From: Clostridiales bacterium
Lineage (GTDB): Bacteria > Bacillota > Clostridia > Oscillospirales > CAG-382
Direction: 5' to 3'
NCBI GenBank assembly: GCA_003343885.1
Contig: QAKH01000090.1
Coordinates: 1-13,684, forward strand
Length of the DNA stretch: 13,684 bases
Below the pieces are notes generated by a model, which was given only the letters and a program-made list of their open reading frames with translations, searched no databases and was not told the origin of the DNA. A program made the position numbers and the translations under genes. Below, piece by piece: positions 7,835 to 13,532 of this stretch; the first letter of the stretch is position 1; each line of letters starts with the position of its first letter.

Positions 7835-9052
7835 TTAAGGATTTTTGCCGTATTTCATGCGGTTTTCCGTGCATAAAGCATAGGCGCACGGCAAATATAA
7901 AGGCGCGTAAACGCTCGAATGTTTTTTGAAATCTATAGCCTGTGCCATATTCAGTACGGCGTCCGAAAGCTCGTATGAAACGCGCCTCTCAGGGCATATA
8001 GCCGCAAGGATTGATCCCTCTCCGACCTCTCTTACTGGATAAAAAGCTGTGTTTAACGGCGATTCCGCCTGTCCGGAGCTGTAATACTTATAACCGCCGA
8101 ACTCGTCGCGGTAAGTGAGATTCCTTTTGTTCCACGGACAAAACCTGTAATTAACCTCGTCACTGCGTTTCGGATCTGAAAACTCCTTACTGTTTTGTAT
8201 CGACTTGTTTTCTCCGTACTGCGCAAGGTATTTCATGAGATTAAGCAGCTCACTCCGGAAAGCGTTGTCGGTATCGTAATCGTAAACGGCGCGCAAAGAC
8301 AGCTGCATTTGAAGCGAGCAGTAGCACCGGGATTTTTCCGGATCATGCGAAAGAGAGTTCTCAAGAGCTTTGTCACGGTATTTATCGTACAGTTCTTTAT
8401 ACTTTCTGTCTTCCGTCACGGCATACGCCGCAAGATAAAACATCGGCAGTCTCATCCACTCGTGCGCTCCGATATCGCCCCACATTTTATTAACTTTTCC
8501 TATCGTACCGTCCTCACGAAGCATATTATAGTCGTTTTCCGGGACAACCTCTCTTATGCATTTTTCGGCAACAGCCGAAAGCACGCTCCTTATGCTGTCT
8601 TGCTGGTTAAGCGAGCTGAGCGGGGAAAAGTAAAAATTTAAGAATGAATATACAAGATGAGTATACTGATCGCGTGAGCTTTCGATATAATGGCTCTTTC
8701 CGTCAATGGGAGAAACGCTCCTTGCCACAAATCCCTTGTTTTTTTCGCTTGCGGTACACCTCATAAGCCCGTCAAAAAACCTATCCGCCAGGTCTTTAAC
8801 ATCGCTTCCCCTGCCGAGTCTTTCAGCGCAGACAAGCGTATCGAGCGCAGTGCTCGTGTTCATTACCGAATCCTCCATGCCGGTTCCCCAGCCGCATGGA
8901 TTAGGATATGCGTCGGATATGTTCTCAAGCGTCGGCATTTCGTCCCACGCTCTCGAGATATCATCATACACAAACTCGTAAAAAAGACAGGTATCAGGGC
9001 AGAAAAAACGCTCCAATGCTGTAGACCACGCCCGGTGTATTGCTTCTTTCAT
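7835..9052 (-). CDS. Unrecognised 405-aa protein, possibly an alpha/alpha-toroid glycosidase
   Basis: I do not recognise the family with certainty. The 405-residue protein is mostly helical in character, has no signal peptide or membrane segment, and carries conserved-looking stretches typical of catalytic toroids: PNPCGWGTGMEDSVMNTSTA (51-70), SSRDQYTHLVYSFLNFY (125-141) and MWGDIGAHEWMRLP (190-203). Repeated aromatic plus acidic positions resemble six-hairpin glycosidases or polysaccharide lyases, which use such Asp/Glu and Trp/Tyr side chains. This is inference from pattern only. ATG at 9052 is supported by AAGGTGG at 9060-9066, spacing 7 nt. It is the first gene after the promoter at 9144-9172 and heads the run into GNAT and LRR genes. 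A cytoplasmic sugar-degrading role would fit the GH110-like enzyme further along. Confidence 0.8.
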   Translation of the reverse strand: MKEAIHRAWSTALERFFCPDTCLFYEFVYDDISRAWDEMPTLENISDAYPNPCGWGTGMEDSVMNTSTALDTLVCAERLGRGSDVKDLADRFFDGLMRCTASEKNKGFVARSVSPIDGKSHYIESSRDQYTHLVYSFLNFYFSPLSSLNQQDSIRSVLSAVAEKCIREVVPENDYNMLREDGTIGKVNKMWGDIGAHEWMRLPMFYLAAYAVTEDRKYKELYDKYRDKALENSLSHDPEKSRCYCSLQMQLSLRAVYDYDTDNAFRSELLNLMKYLAQYGENKSIQNSKEFSDPKRSDEVNYRFCPWNKRNLTYRDEFGGYKYYSSGQAESPLNTAFYPVREVGEGSILAAICPERRVSYELSDAVLNMAQAIDFKKHSSVYAPLYLPCAYALCTENRMKYGKNP

Positions 9053-9143
9053 ATGGCGTCCACCTTTCTTAATGCTATCCGTTTTTCGGACTGACAGTCA
9101 AGAGTACGGCAAGATCCCCAAGGGTTTGCCTTTTATTTTATTG

Positions 9144-9172
9144 ATTATATCATATATTTTTTTTATTTGCAA
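9144..9172 (-). promoter_or_regulatory. Sigma-A type promoter for the 405-aa gene and its downstream genes
   Basis: On the minus strand TTGCAA (9167-9172) and TATAAT (9144-9149) are separated by exactly 17 nt, and the -10 box is extended (TGATATAAT). The spacer is an A-rich run that includes eight consecutive A. The start of transcription would fall near 9137, leaving about 85 nt of leader before the ATG at 9052. The leader contains one small palindrome, gactgacagtc, near 9089-9099. Confidence 0.75.
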
Positions 9173-9232
9173 CATTTTGGCAGTATTTTGAGCAGTTTTT
9201 CCGGAGCTATCCGCCTGCGAAATGACACCCTT

Positions 9233-9254
9233 AAAAAGCCGTATTCGGAACGGC
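9233..9254 (-). terminator. Weak hairpin with T-run
   Basis: On the minus strand GCCGT and ACGGC (9250-9254 with 9238-9242) form a 5-bp stem with a 7-nt loop followed by TTTTT (9237-9233). It could be a second stop for metNIQ transcription before the promoter at 9144-9172. The stem is short. Confidence 0.4.
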
Positions 9255-9331
9255 AAATTCAGTATAGTTCAAGTTCAGCACAGCAGCACGGCAATACGGT
9301 TAAGCAGCTCAGCTCAGTTCAGTACAGCATT
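9255..9331. repeat. Low-complexity CAG/CTCAG-rich stretch
   Basis: This part of the 376-bp gap between the metQ stop and the 405-aa gene is built from short related words: ttcag, agcac, agcag, ctcag, ttcag, tacag. Example: agcagctcagctcagttcag at 9304-9323. A 7-bp inverted repeat links ccgtatt at 9239-9245 with aatacgg at 9293-9299. No ORF with a ribosome binding site is seen. Confidence 0.4.
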
Positions 9332-9333
9332 AC

Positions 9334-9378
9334 AAAAAATCCTCCCGAAACCAAACGCTCTTTAGTCCGGGAGGATTT
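9334..9378 (-). terminator. Intrinsic terminator of the metNIQ operon
   Basis: On the minus strand an 11-bp stem (9378-9368, AAATCCTCCCG, with 9347-9337) is followed by a run of T reading through 9339-9334. Inside the 20-nt loop a further ACTAAA/TTTGGT pairing can extend the stem. It lies about 50 nt past the metQ stop. Confidence 0.88.
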
Positions 9379-9428
9379 CACTGCCGAAAATCCGGGCAAG
9401 TGACATTATGATGTTTTTATAATGGGGT

Positions 9429-10034
9429 TTAGAATATCGCTATTACAGCGCCTTCATATGTTTCTGCAATGTAATCCTTTACAGTCTGGCTGAGAAGCGC
9501 TTCCTTGAGAGCGGTGATTTTTTCGAGGTTTTCATTTCCCTCTTTTACAACCAAAACGTTTGCGTATGTCTGTGCCGCTTCGGAATCTGGATCTTCTATC
9601 GCAAGAGCGTCGGAAGTCTTAAGTCCGTTGGGAATAGCGTAGTTACCGTTGATTACTGCAACACCTACTTCGCTGCGTACGCGCGGAACAATAGCTGCCT
9701 CCATCTCGACTATATCAAAATTCTTTGGATTTTCAACTATATCATTCTTTGTGGCGGTCAGACCTGCGCCCTCTTTAAGGGTTATGAGTCCGTTTGCTTC
9801 GAGAAGCATGAGAGCGCGCGCCTCGTTGGTAGCGTCGTTCGGAACGGCTATCTTTGCGCCTTCGGGAAGGTCGGCAAGAGGCTGCACGCACTGCTCAAGA
9901 ATTTCAGCATGAGGAGAGGTGCTTGCCGCAACGGTTATTGTTTTGTCGCCGGAAGTGTCGCCGTTATTTGTGCAGGAAGCGAAAGAAACGGCGCATAATA
10001 GAGCGCAGGTGATGATGGTCAAAAGCTTTTTCAT
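9429..10034 (-). CDS. metQ: MetQ-type methionine-binding lipoprotein, internally shortened
   Basis: Substrate-binding lipoprotein of the methionine ABC importer, anchored outside the membrane. Signal peptide MKKLLTIITCALLCAVSFASC with the lipidated Cys at 21. The mature protein starts normally (ITVAASTSPHAEILEQC, 33-49) and ends normally (AKIAVPNDATNEARALMLLE at 60-79, then LTATKNDIVENPKN and VINGNYAIPNGL). It is only 201 residues, while MetQ is usually about 260-280. The missing part lies between EQC and LADLPEG (residues 49-54, DNA about 9876-9890). That is where relatives carry the TDYVQPN, NFFQH-PYL and glycine/proline-rich segments of the first lobe, which contribute ligand-binding residues. 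The frame is intact, so it is an in-frame deletion of roughly 70 codons. ATG at 10034 follows AAGGAG at 10045-10050. Binding may be lost or changed. Confidence 0.88.
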   Translation of the reverse strand: MKKLLTIITCALLCAVSFASCTNNGDTSGDKTITVAASTSPHAEILEQCVQPLADLPEGAKIAVPNDATNEARALMLLEANGLITLKEGAGLTATKNDIVENPKNFDIVEMEAAIVPRVRSEVGVAVINGNYAIPNGLKTSDALAIEDPDSEAAQTYANVLVVKEGNENLEKITALKEALLSQTVKDYIAETYEGAVIAIF

Positions 10035-10083
10035 TGTGTTTTTTCTCCTTTCAGCGCAATGGCTGTTAAGTTTTTATATAAAA

Positions 10084-10773
10084 TCACTTGTTCCTTATTC
10101 TCTTGTCGCAGACCTTGGCTATATAATTGAGCGTTTCCTGAAGAATCTGCACGAGAATAATGAGAAGAAGCGAAGATATATACATTTTATCGTCCTCAAA
10201 CCGGTACAGGCCGTACTGTATGGCAAGCTGTCCCAGTCCGCCGCCGGCTATGAGGTATGTCATGGGCGTATAGCCGAGAATTGTGGTAATTGCAATAGCG
10301 CTTCCTATAATAAGCGACGGCTTTGCTTCGGGTATTACCACCTTGGTTATTATCTGTAAGTTTGTCGAGCCCATCGACTGAGCCGCCTCTATCACTCCGG
10401 CGTCTACCTCTCTTAGGGAGGATTCCACCATACGTGCAACAAACGGAGCCGCGGCAATGACAAGATAAAATATAAAAGCATTGTCGCCTATACGGCTGCC
10501 GACAACAGCCTTTGCTATCGGCTGAGTCATTACAAGCAGGATTATAAACGGGATTGAGCGGATAATGTTGACAACAAAGCCTACAACGGCGTTCACGTAC
10601 TTGTTCTGAAAAATGCCGCCTTTTGACGTGCCGTATAGAAGAATACCGAGCGGAATACCCAATATGTAGGACAAAAGCGCGCTGATTCCGGTAATTTTAA
10701 GCGTTGTCAAAACCGCGGAGCCGTAAAAGCTAAGGTTTTCAGCCGTAAATAGATTTGCGAAAAACTCACTCAT
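10084..10773 (-). CDS. metI: MetI methionine ABC transporter permease
   Basis: Membrane permease of the MetNIQ methionine importer, 229 residues, near the usual length of about 215-230. Five hydrophobic membrane segments are seen at about 18-47, 60-85, 98-118, 153-178 and 197-220. The cytoplasmic EAA coupling loop reads EAAQSMGS at 129-136 and contacts the MetN ATPase. ATG at 10773 overlaps the metN stop by 8 nt (ATGAGTGA) and is preceded by a strong GAGGAGGT at 10782-10789, so translation is coupled to metN. metQ starts 49 nt after its stop. The sequence looks intact, in contrast to the shortened MetQ. Confidence 0.95.
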   Translation of the reverse strand: MSEFFANLFTAENLSFYGSAVLTTLKITGISALLSYILGIPLGILLYGTSKGGIFQNKYVNAVVGFVVNIIRSIPFIILLVMTQPIAKAVVGSRIGDNAFIFYLVIAAAPFVARMVESSLREVDAGVIEAAQSMGSTNLQIITKVVIPEAKPSLIIGSAIAITTILGYTPMTYLIAGGGLGQLAIQYGLYRFEDDKMYISSLLLIILVQILQETLNYIAKVCDKRIRNK

Positions 10774-11764
10774 CGCCTTTTACCTCCTCATATGATATTC
10801 CCCTGCCCGAAAGATATTCCTTTATGCGGCGTACCGACGTTTCGTCCTCCGGAAGCTGAAGAAGCATCTGTCCGAAAGCTTTTCCGTCGATGTTTTTTGT
10901 ATCGGCGCCCAAAATATTAACGGCGGTTCGGCATTCCATGGTGAGATTTGATATAAGCGGCTCGAATGCCGACTGCCCGTCAAAGGCTATACGGATAACT
11001 TTTCCGGATACCATTTGCTCGACGGTTTCGTTTTTCGGCAGTATAAGATCTTTGGCTATCTTGGATTTCGGCGAGAGGAACACGTCTTTAACAAGTCCCT
11101 GCTCGACAACCTTTCCTCCCTCAAGAACGGCAACCTTGTTGCATATTTGCTCGACGACTTTCATTTCGTGAGTAATAACAACTATTGTTACTCCGAGCTC
11201 ACGGTTTATGTTTTTGAGAAGTTCAAGAATTGCCCGTGTGGTATTCGGATCAAGCGCGCTTGTCGCCTCATCGCAAAGCAGTACCTCAGGATCGGTCGCA
11301 AGGGCACGTGCAATGGCGACACGCTGTTTCTGTCCGCCGGAAAGCTGTGACGGATACGAATTTTTCCTGTCGGTAAGCTCGACCGTTTCAAGCAGTTTTT
11401 CCGCTTTTGAAATCGCCTGTTTTTTCGGAACGCCGGTTATCTCAAGCGGATAGCATACGTTTCCGAGAGCCGTACGCTGGGAAAGAAGATTGAAATTCTG
11501 AAAAATCATGGATATTTTTCTTCTCGACTGAAGCAGCTGCTTTCTTGAAAGGGTGTTCATGTCGACTCCGGCAAATATGACTTTTCCGGACGTAGGCTTT
11601 TCAAGGAAATTCATGCATCTTACAAGTGTGGACTTTCCGGCGCCGGACAAACCGATTATGCCGAATATATCCCCTTTTTCCACTGTTAAAGACACGTCGC
11701 TTACCGCCTCTATCTCGCCGGAAGAGGTCTGAAAGGTCTTGCTTAAGTGTTCAAGTTTTATCAT
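10766..11764 (-). CDS. metN: MetN methionine ABC transporter ATP-binding protein
   Basis: ATPase that powers methionine import, 332 residues. Seen in order: Walker A GLSGAGKST (38-46), Q-loop near FQN (88-90), ABC signature LSGGQKQR (141-148), Walker B VLLCDE (161-166), and H-loop His199. After residue 240 follows a C-terminal NIL-type domain (about 250-332), which in MetN proteins binds methionine and inhibits transport when internal methionine is high. That supports methionine or a close analogue as substrate. ATG at 11764 follows GAGGT at 11772-11776. An upstream ACCTC on the transcript (11800-11804) is complementary to this ribosome binding site and could hide it. The gene is preceded by a long leader with a terminator. 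Confidence 0.96.
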   Translation of the reverse strand: MIKLEHLSKTFQTSSGEIEAVSDVSLTVEKGDIFGIIGLSGAGKSTLVRCMNFLEKPTSGKVIFAGVDMNTLSRKQLLQSRRKISMIFQNFNLLSQRTALGNVCYPLEITGVPKKQAISKAEKLLETVELTDRKNSYPSQLSGGQKQRVAIARALATDPEVLLCDEATSALDPNTTRAILELLKNINRELGVTIVVITHEMKVVEQICNKVAVLEGGKVVEQGLVKDVFLSPKSKIAKDLILPKNETVEQMVSGKVIRIAFDGQSAFEPLISNLTMECRTAVNILGADTKNIDGKAFGQMLLQLPEDETSVRRIKEYLSGRGISYEEVKGDE

Positions 11765-11815
11765 GCGTAAAACCTCGCAATAAAGTTATTTTGTTTTCAG
11801 AGGTGTTTTTCTCCT

Positions 11816-11851
11816 GTATTTTTACAGATATTTTTACAGGTATTTTTACGG
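11816..11851 (-). repeat. Three tandem 12-bp repeats in the metN leader
   Basis: On the plus strand gtatttttacag (11816-11827), atatttttacag (11828-11839) and gtatttttacgg (11840-11851) follow one another without gaps. In the RNA the outer parts can pair as CCUGUA with UACAGG, next to an AGGAG (11811-11815) that has no start codon. Located between the leader terminator and the metN ribosome binding site. Confidence 0.8.
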
Positions 11852-11866
11852 CGGTTCATATAAACC

Positions 11867-11901
11867 AAAAAAAGCCGGGGGTTATCTCTGACAACTCCCG
11901 G
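11867..11901 (-). terminator. Leader terminator (attenuator) upstream of metN
   Basis: On the minus strand CCGGG-A-GTTGTC (11901-11890) pairs with GATAAC-C-CCCGG (11886-11876 region) around an AGA loop. That is eleven base pairs with one mismatch and one wobble, followed by C and seven T (11873-11867). It lies about 100 nt before metN and 170 nt after the promoter, so it ends transcription early unless disrupted. Confidence 0.85.
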
Positions 11902-11922
11902 ACATCATCTGCGTATCATTCG

Positions 11923-12048
11923 TTATGCCGCAAAAAACGATCTTCTGAAAGGCACAAGAACACACCCGCACATAAAAAGTGTCCGGGTTAAAAACATTCG
12001 ACCGCAGCGAAAATTAGCTCTGAGCAGTTTTCCGAACAATCTTTGCAC
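11923..12048 (-). CDS. Possible 41-aa leader peptide of metNIQ
   Basis: A GTG at 12046-12048 is preceded by AAGGAAGG (12057-12064) at suitable spacing and opens a 41-codon frame ending in TAA at 11923-11925, 20 nt before the terminator arm. The peptide is arginine- and phenylalanine-rich and contains FRCGRMF and LFMCGCVL. A second, in-frame GTG 9 nt upstream lies in a 9-bp direct repeat (GTGCAAAGA twice), and an internal ATG at 11995-11997 would give 24 residues. Three Cys and one internal Met cluster at and before the switch hairpin: the Met-Cys-Gly-Cys codons (11973-11962) are strand 2 of the attenuator. This position, rather than homology, is the argument that it is real. It could also be a chance frame. 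Confidence 0.45.
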   Translation of the reverse strand: MQRLFGKLLRANFRCGRMFLTRTLFMCGCVLVPFRRSFFAA

Positions 12049-12077
12049 TCTTTGCACCTTCCTTTCGATTTTTTAGA

Positions 12078-12106
12078 AGTATATCACACATTATTTGTTT
12101 TGTCAA
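12078..12106 (-). promoter_or_regulatory. Sigma-A promoter of metNIQ
   Basis: On the minus strand a perfect TTGACA (12101-12106) and TATACT (12078-12083) are spaced by 17 nt, with an extended -10 (TGATATACT). Transcription would begin near 12071, only a few nucleotides before the AAGGAAGG of the leader ORF. Confidence 0.85.
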
Positions 12107-12186
12107 TAGAAATTTTAAAAGATTATTACGAATTTGGCACAAGTTATGAATTCAAATTAAAAATATCCAAAATTTTCCGTTACTTG

Positions 12187-12215
12187 TTGATTTCACTTAA
12201 ATTCGGATATATAAT
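12187..12215 (+). promoter_or_regulatory. Promoter of the PHP phosphatase gene
   Basis: TTGATT (12187-12192) and TATAAT (12210-12215) with 17 nt between them, 70 nt upstream of the start codon. A second TATAAT lies at 12238-12243 without a good -35. It is divergent from the metN promoter, leaving about 80 bp of AT-rich DNA between the two -35 boxes. Confidence 0.6.
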
Positions 12216-12284
12216 ATGGTTGGAAAGAAAAAATATCTATAATACTCGATACAGCGGTTTTATATGAAAAAGGAGCAAAAGTGT

Positions 12285-13124
12285 ATGATATCCGACACGC
12301 ATCTGCACACTCGTCTGTCTGCCGACGCAGACCAGAGCGATGAAAACAATCTTGAAAGCTTTTACGCTGCTGCGAAAGCAAAAAAGCTCCGTTACTTTGC
12401 CGTAACCGAGCACTGCGATATACTTACCGGATCGGAAGGCTATGTCAATGCGGATCTTGAAAGGTACTCCGAAGAAGCTTCACGCTTAAAAGGCGCCATT
12501 TCTTCCGACGGCGGTTCACGCACGGTTTTCGGGTACGGAATAGAGCTTGCGCATGCGCACAGGTGCCCTTACGAAGCTAAAGAGATTTTGCGTGAACACG
12601 AGTATGATTTTGTTCTCGGCTCGGCGCATATTCTTCGCGACGAAACAGACTTTTGGAGCATGGACTACTCTAAATATACAGACAGCGAACTTTTTGAAAT
12701 GTATTCCCGCTATGTCGACGAGATTTACGAAGTAAGTGAAGCGTGCGACTTCGACTCTCTTGCTCACTGCACTTATCCGCTAAGGTACTACGCAAGAAAC
12801 GGCAGACTGCCCGAGGTGTGCAAATCTCCCTCCGTTTTTTTTCCCAAGTACGAAAACATACTCTTAAATCTCATAAGCAGAAAAAAAGCCATTGAGATTA
12901 ACACGTCCGACATTTTAAGCGGCGGCACGTTTTTCCCGAGCGAGGACATTATACGTCTTTATGCAAAACTCGGCGGAAAGCTTGTCACATTAGGTTCGGA
13001 CTCGCACGATTTTCGCAAAATAGGCTCAGGAATTGAACAGGCGGAGACTCTTTTAAAGAGGCTCGGTTTTGACGGCGTGACAGTATATTTTAAAAGAACC
13101 GCGCATATTTTGAAATGGGATTGA
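12285..13124 (+). CDS. PHP-family histidinol-phosphatase-like protein (HisJ/HisK type)
   Basis: Metal-dependent PHP-fold phosphoesterase of 279 residues, close to HisJ/HisK enzymes, which remove phosphate from histidinol phosphate in histidine synthesis. Metal ligands seen in family order: D4-T-H6-L-H8, E42-H43, E87 (GYGIE), H115 (GSAH), H161 (AHCTYP), and D239-S-H241 (GSDSH). ATG at 12285 is chosen because AAGGAG at 12270-12275 lies 9 nt before it. An in-frame ATG at 12264 would add seven residues but has no binding site and would itself contain the AAGGAG. No other his genes are in the window, so the true substrate may be another sugar or nucleotide phosphate. It stands alone, divergent from metNIQ, and ends in TGA. 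Confidence 0.88.
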   Translation: MISDTHLHTRLSADADQSDENNLESFYAAAKAKKLRYFAVTEHCDILTGSEGYVNADLERYSEEASRLKGAISSDGGSRTVFGYGIELAHAHRCPYEAKEILREHEYDFVLGSAHILRDETDFWSMDYSKYTDSELFEMYSRYVDEIYEVSEACDFDSLAHCTYPLRYYARNGRLPEVCKSPSVFFPKYENILLNLISRKKAIEINTSDILSGGTFFPSEDIIRLYAKLGGKLVTLGSDSHDFRKIGSGIEQAETLLKRLGFDGVTVYFKRTAHILKWD

Positions 13125-13128
13125 CTGC

Positions 13129-13157
13129 TTGCATTTGAAGCACCTTTGCTTTATACT
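13129..13157 (+). promoter_or_regulatory. Possible promoter after the PHP gene
   Basis: TTGCAT (13129-13134) and TATACT (13152-13157) are separated by 17 nt, directly after the PHP stop codon. It points toward the small ORF at 13256. Confidence 0.5.
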
Positions 13158-13255
13158 GTATAGGTGTATATTTTAAATAATATTTACCAGACTTTATGTG
13201 CTTATGCGCGTTTTGCGTGCTGAATAGTGAAGGTGTATTTTTTTTAAAGAAGATT

Positions 13256-13381
13256 ATGATTATGAAGAAAAATAGTTATAAAAGCCAGGTTTTTAAAGCG
13301 TATGAATTGCAGTCTGCCTATATTATGACTTCTTTTGAAGAATGGCATAACAGTTTTGAGGACGGATATACGGTTATTTAG
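13256..13381 (+). CDS. Possible small protein, 41 aa
   Basis: A 41-codon frame starts ATGATTATGAAG at 13256 (a second ATG is at 13262) and ends in TAG. The translation contains KKNSYKSQVFKAYELQSAY and FEEWHNSFEDGYTVI, plausible for a small cytoplasmic protein, but I recognise no family. Only a weak AAGAAG lies before the start. Support comes from the promoter-like pair at 13129-13157 upstream and the terminator at 13440-13476 downstream. It may be a remnant of a gene disturbed by the neighbouring insertion sequence. Confidence 0.35.
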   Translation: MIMKKNSYKSQVFKAYELQSAYIMTSFEEWHNSFEDGYTVI

Positions 13382-13416
13382 GATTAATGCTACGTCCACT
13401 GTTAAAATATGTTTAG

Positions 13417-13436
13417 CGGCAGATTATTATCTGTCG
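13417..13436. repeat. Short inverted repeat before the IS
   Basis: cggcagat (13417-13424) pairs with atctgtcg (13429-13436) across a 4-nt loop, with one wobble. It stands four bases before the next, stronger hairpin. Confidence 0.5.
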
Positions 13437-13439
13437 TCA

Positions 13440-13476
13440 GCCCGCTGACAAACCCCGTCAGCGGGCATTTAATTTT
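13440..13476 (+). terminator. Intrinsic terminator
   Basis: Perfect 10-bp stem: gcccgctgac at 13440-13449 with gtcagcgggc at 13457-13466, 7-nt loop, followed by atttaatttt. On the plus strand it would end transcripts from the PHP gene or the small ORF and shield the transposase promoter that begins at 13475. It could also be part of the IS end. Confidence 0.7.
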
Positions 13477-13503
13477 GCAAAAAGAGAGGAAATATGATAT
13501 AAT
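13475..13503 (+). promoter_or_regulatory. Promoter of the transposase gene
   Basis: TTGCAA (13475-13480) and TATAAT (13498-13503) are separated by 17 nt, with an extended -10 (TGATATAAT). It is 30 nt upstream of the transposase ATG. Confidence 0.75.
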
Positions 13504-13532
13504 ATAAGCATAAAAGTCAAGGAGAGACGAAG

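Larger units (their letters stand above)
11867..12071 (-). promoter_or_regulatory. metNIQ transcription attenuator of unassigned class
   Basis: Four RNA strands are visible. Strand 1, AACCCGGACAC (11989-11979), can pair with strand 2, GUGCGGGU (11971-11964): ACCCG/CGGGU plus CAC/GUG with a 2-nt bulge. Alternatively strand 1 can pair with strand 3, GUCCGGG (11903-11897), through 7 GC-rich pairs. Strand 3 is the 5' arm of the terminator, whose 3' arm is strand 4. Pairing 1:2 leaves 3:4, the OFF state. Pairing 1:3 blocks the terminator, the ON state. I looked for S-box (SAM-I) core sequences and the T-box UGGNACC element and found neither. Strand 2 overlaps Met-Cys-Gly-Cys codons of a possible leader ORF, suggesting ribosome-controlled attenuation. 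Confidence 0.6.

Noticed and set aside
9167..9403. 78-codon plus-strand frame after the 405-aa gene start
   Set aside because: It runs over the minus-strand promoter, the low-complexity block and the metNIQ terminator, and has no plausible translation start.
11765..12071. SAM-I (S-box) riboswitch or T-box upstream of metN
   Set aside because: Expected from the genes, but neither the S-box core (for example GGCAACC) nor the T-box UGGNACC element is found on the transcribed strand.
12043..12267. 74-codon plus-strand frame between metN and the PHP gene
   Set aside because: It covers both divergent promoters, lacks a ribosome binding site, and has the composition of AT-rich intergenic DNA.
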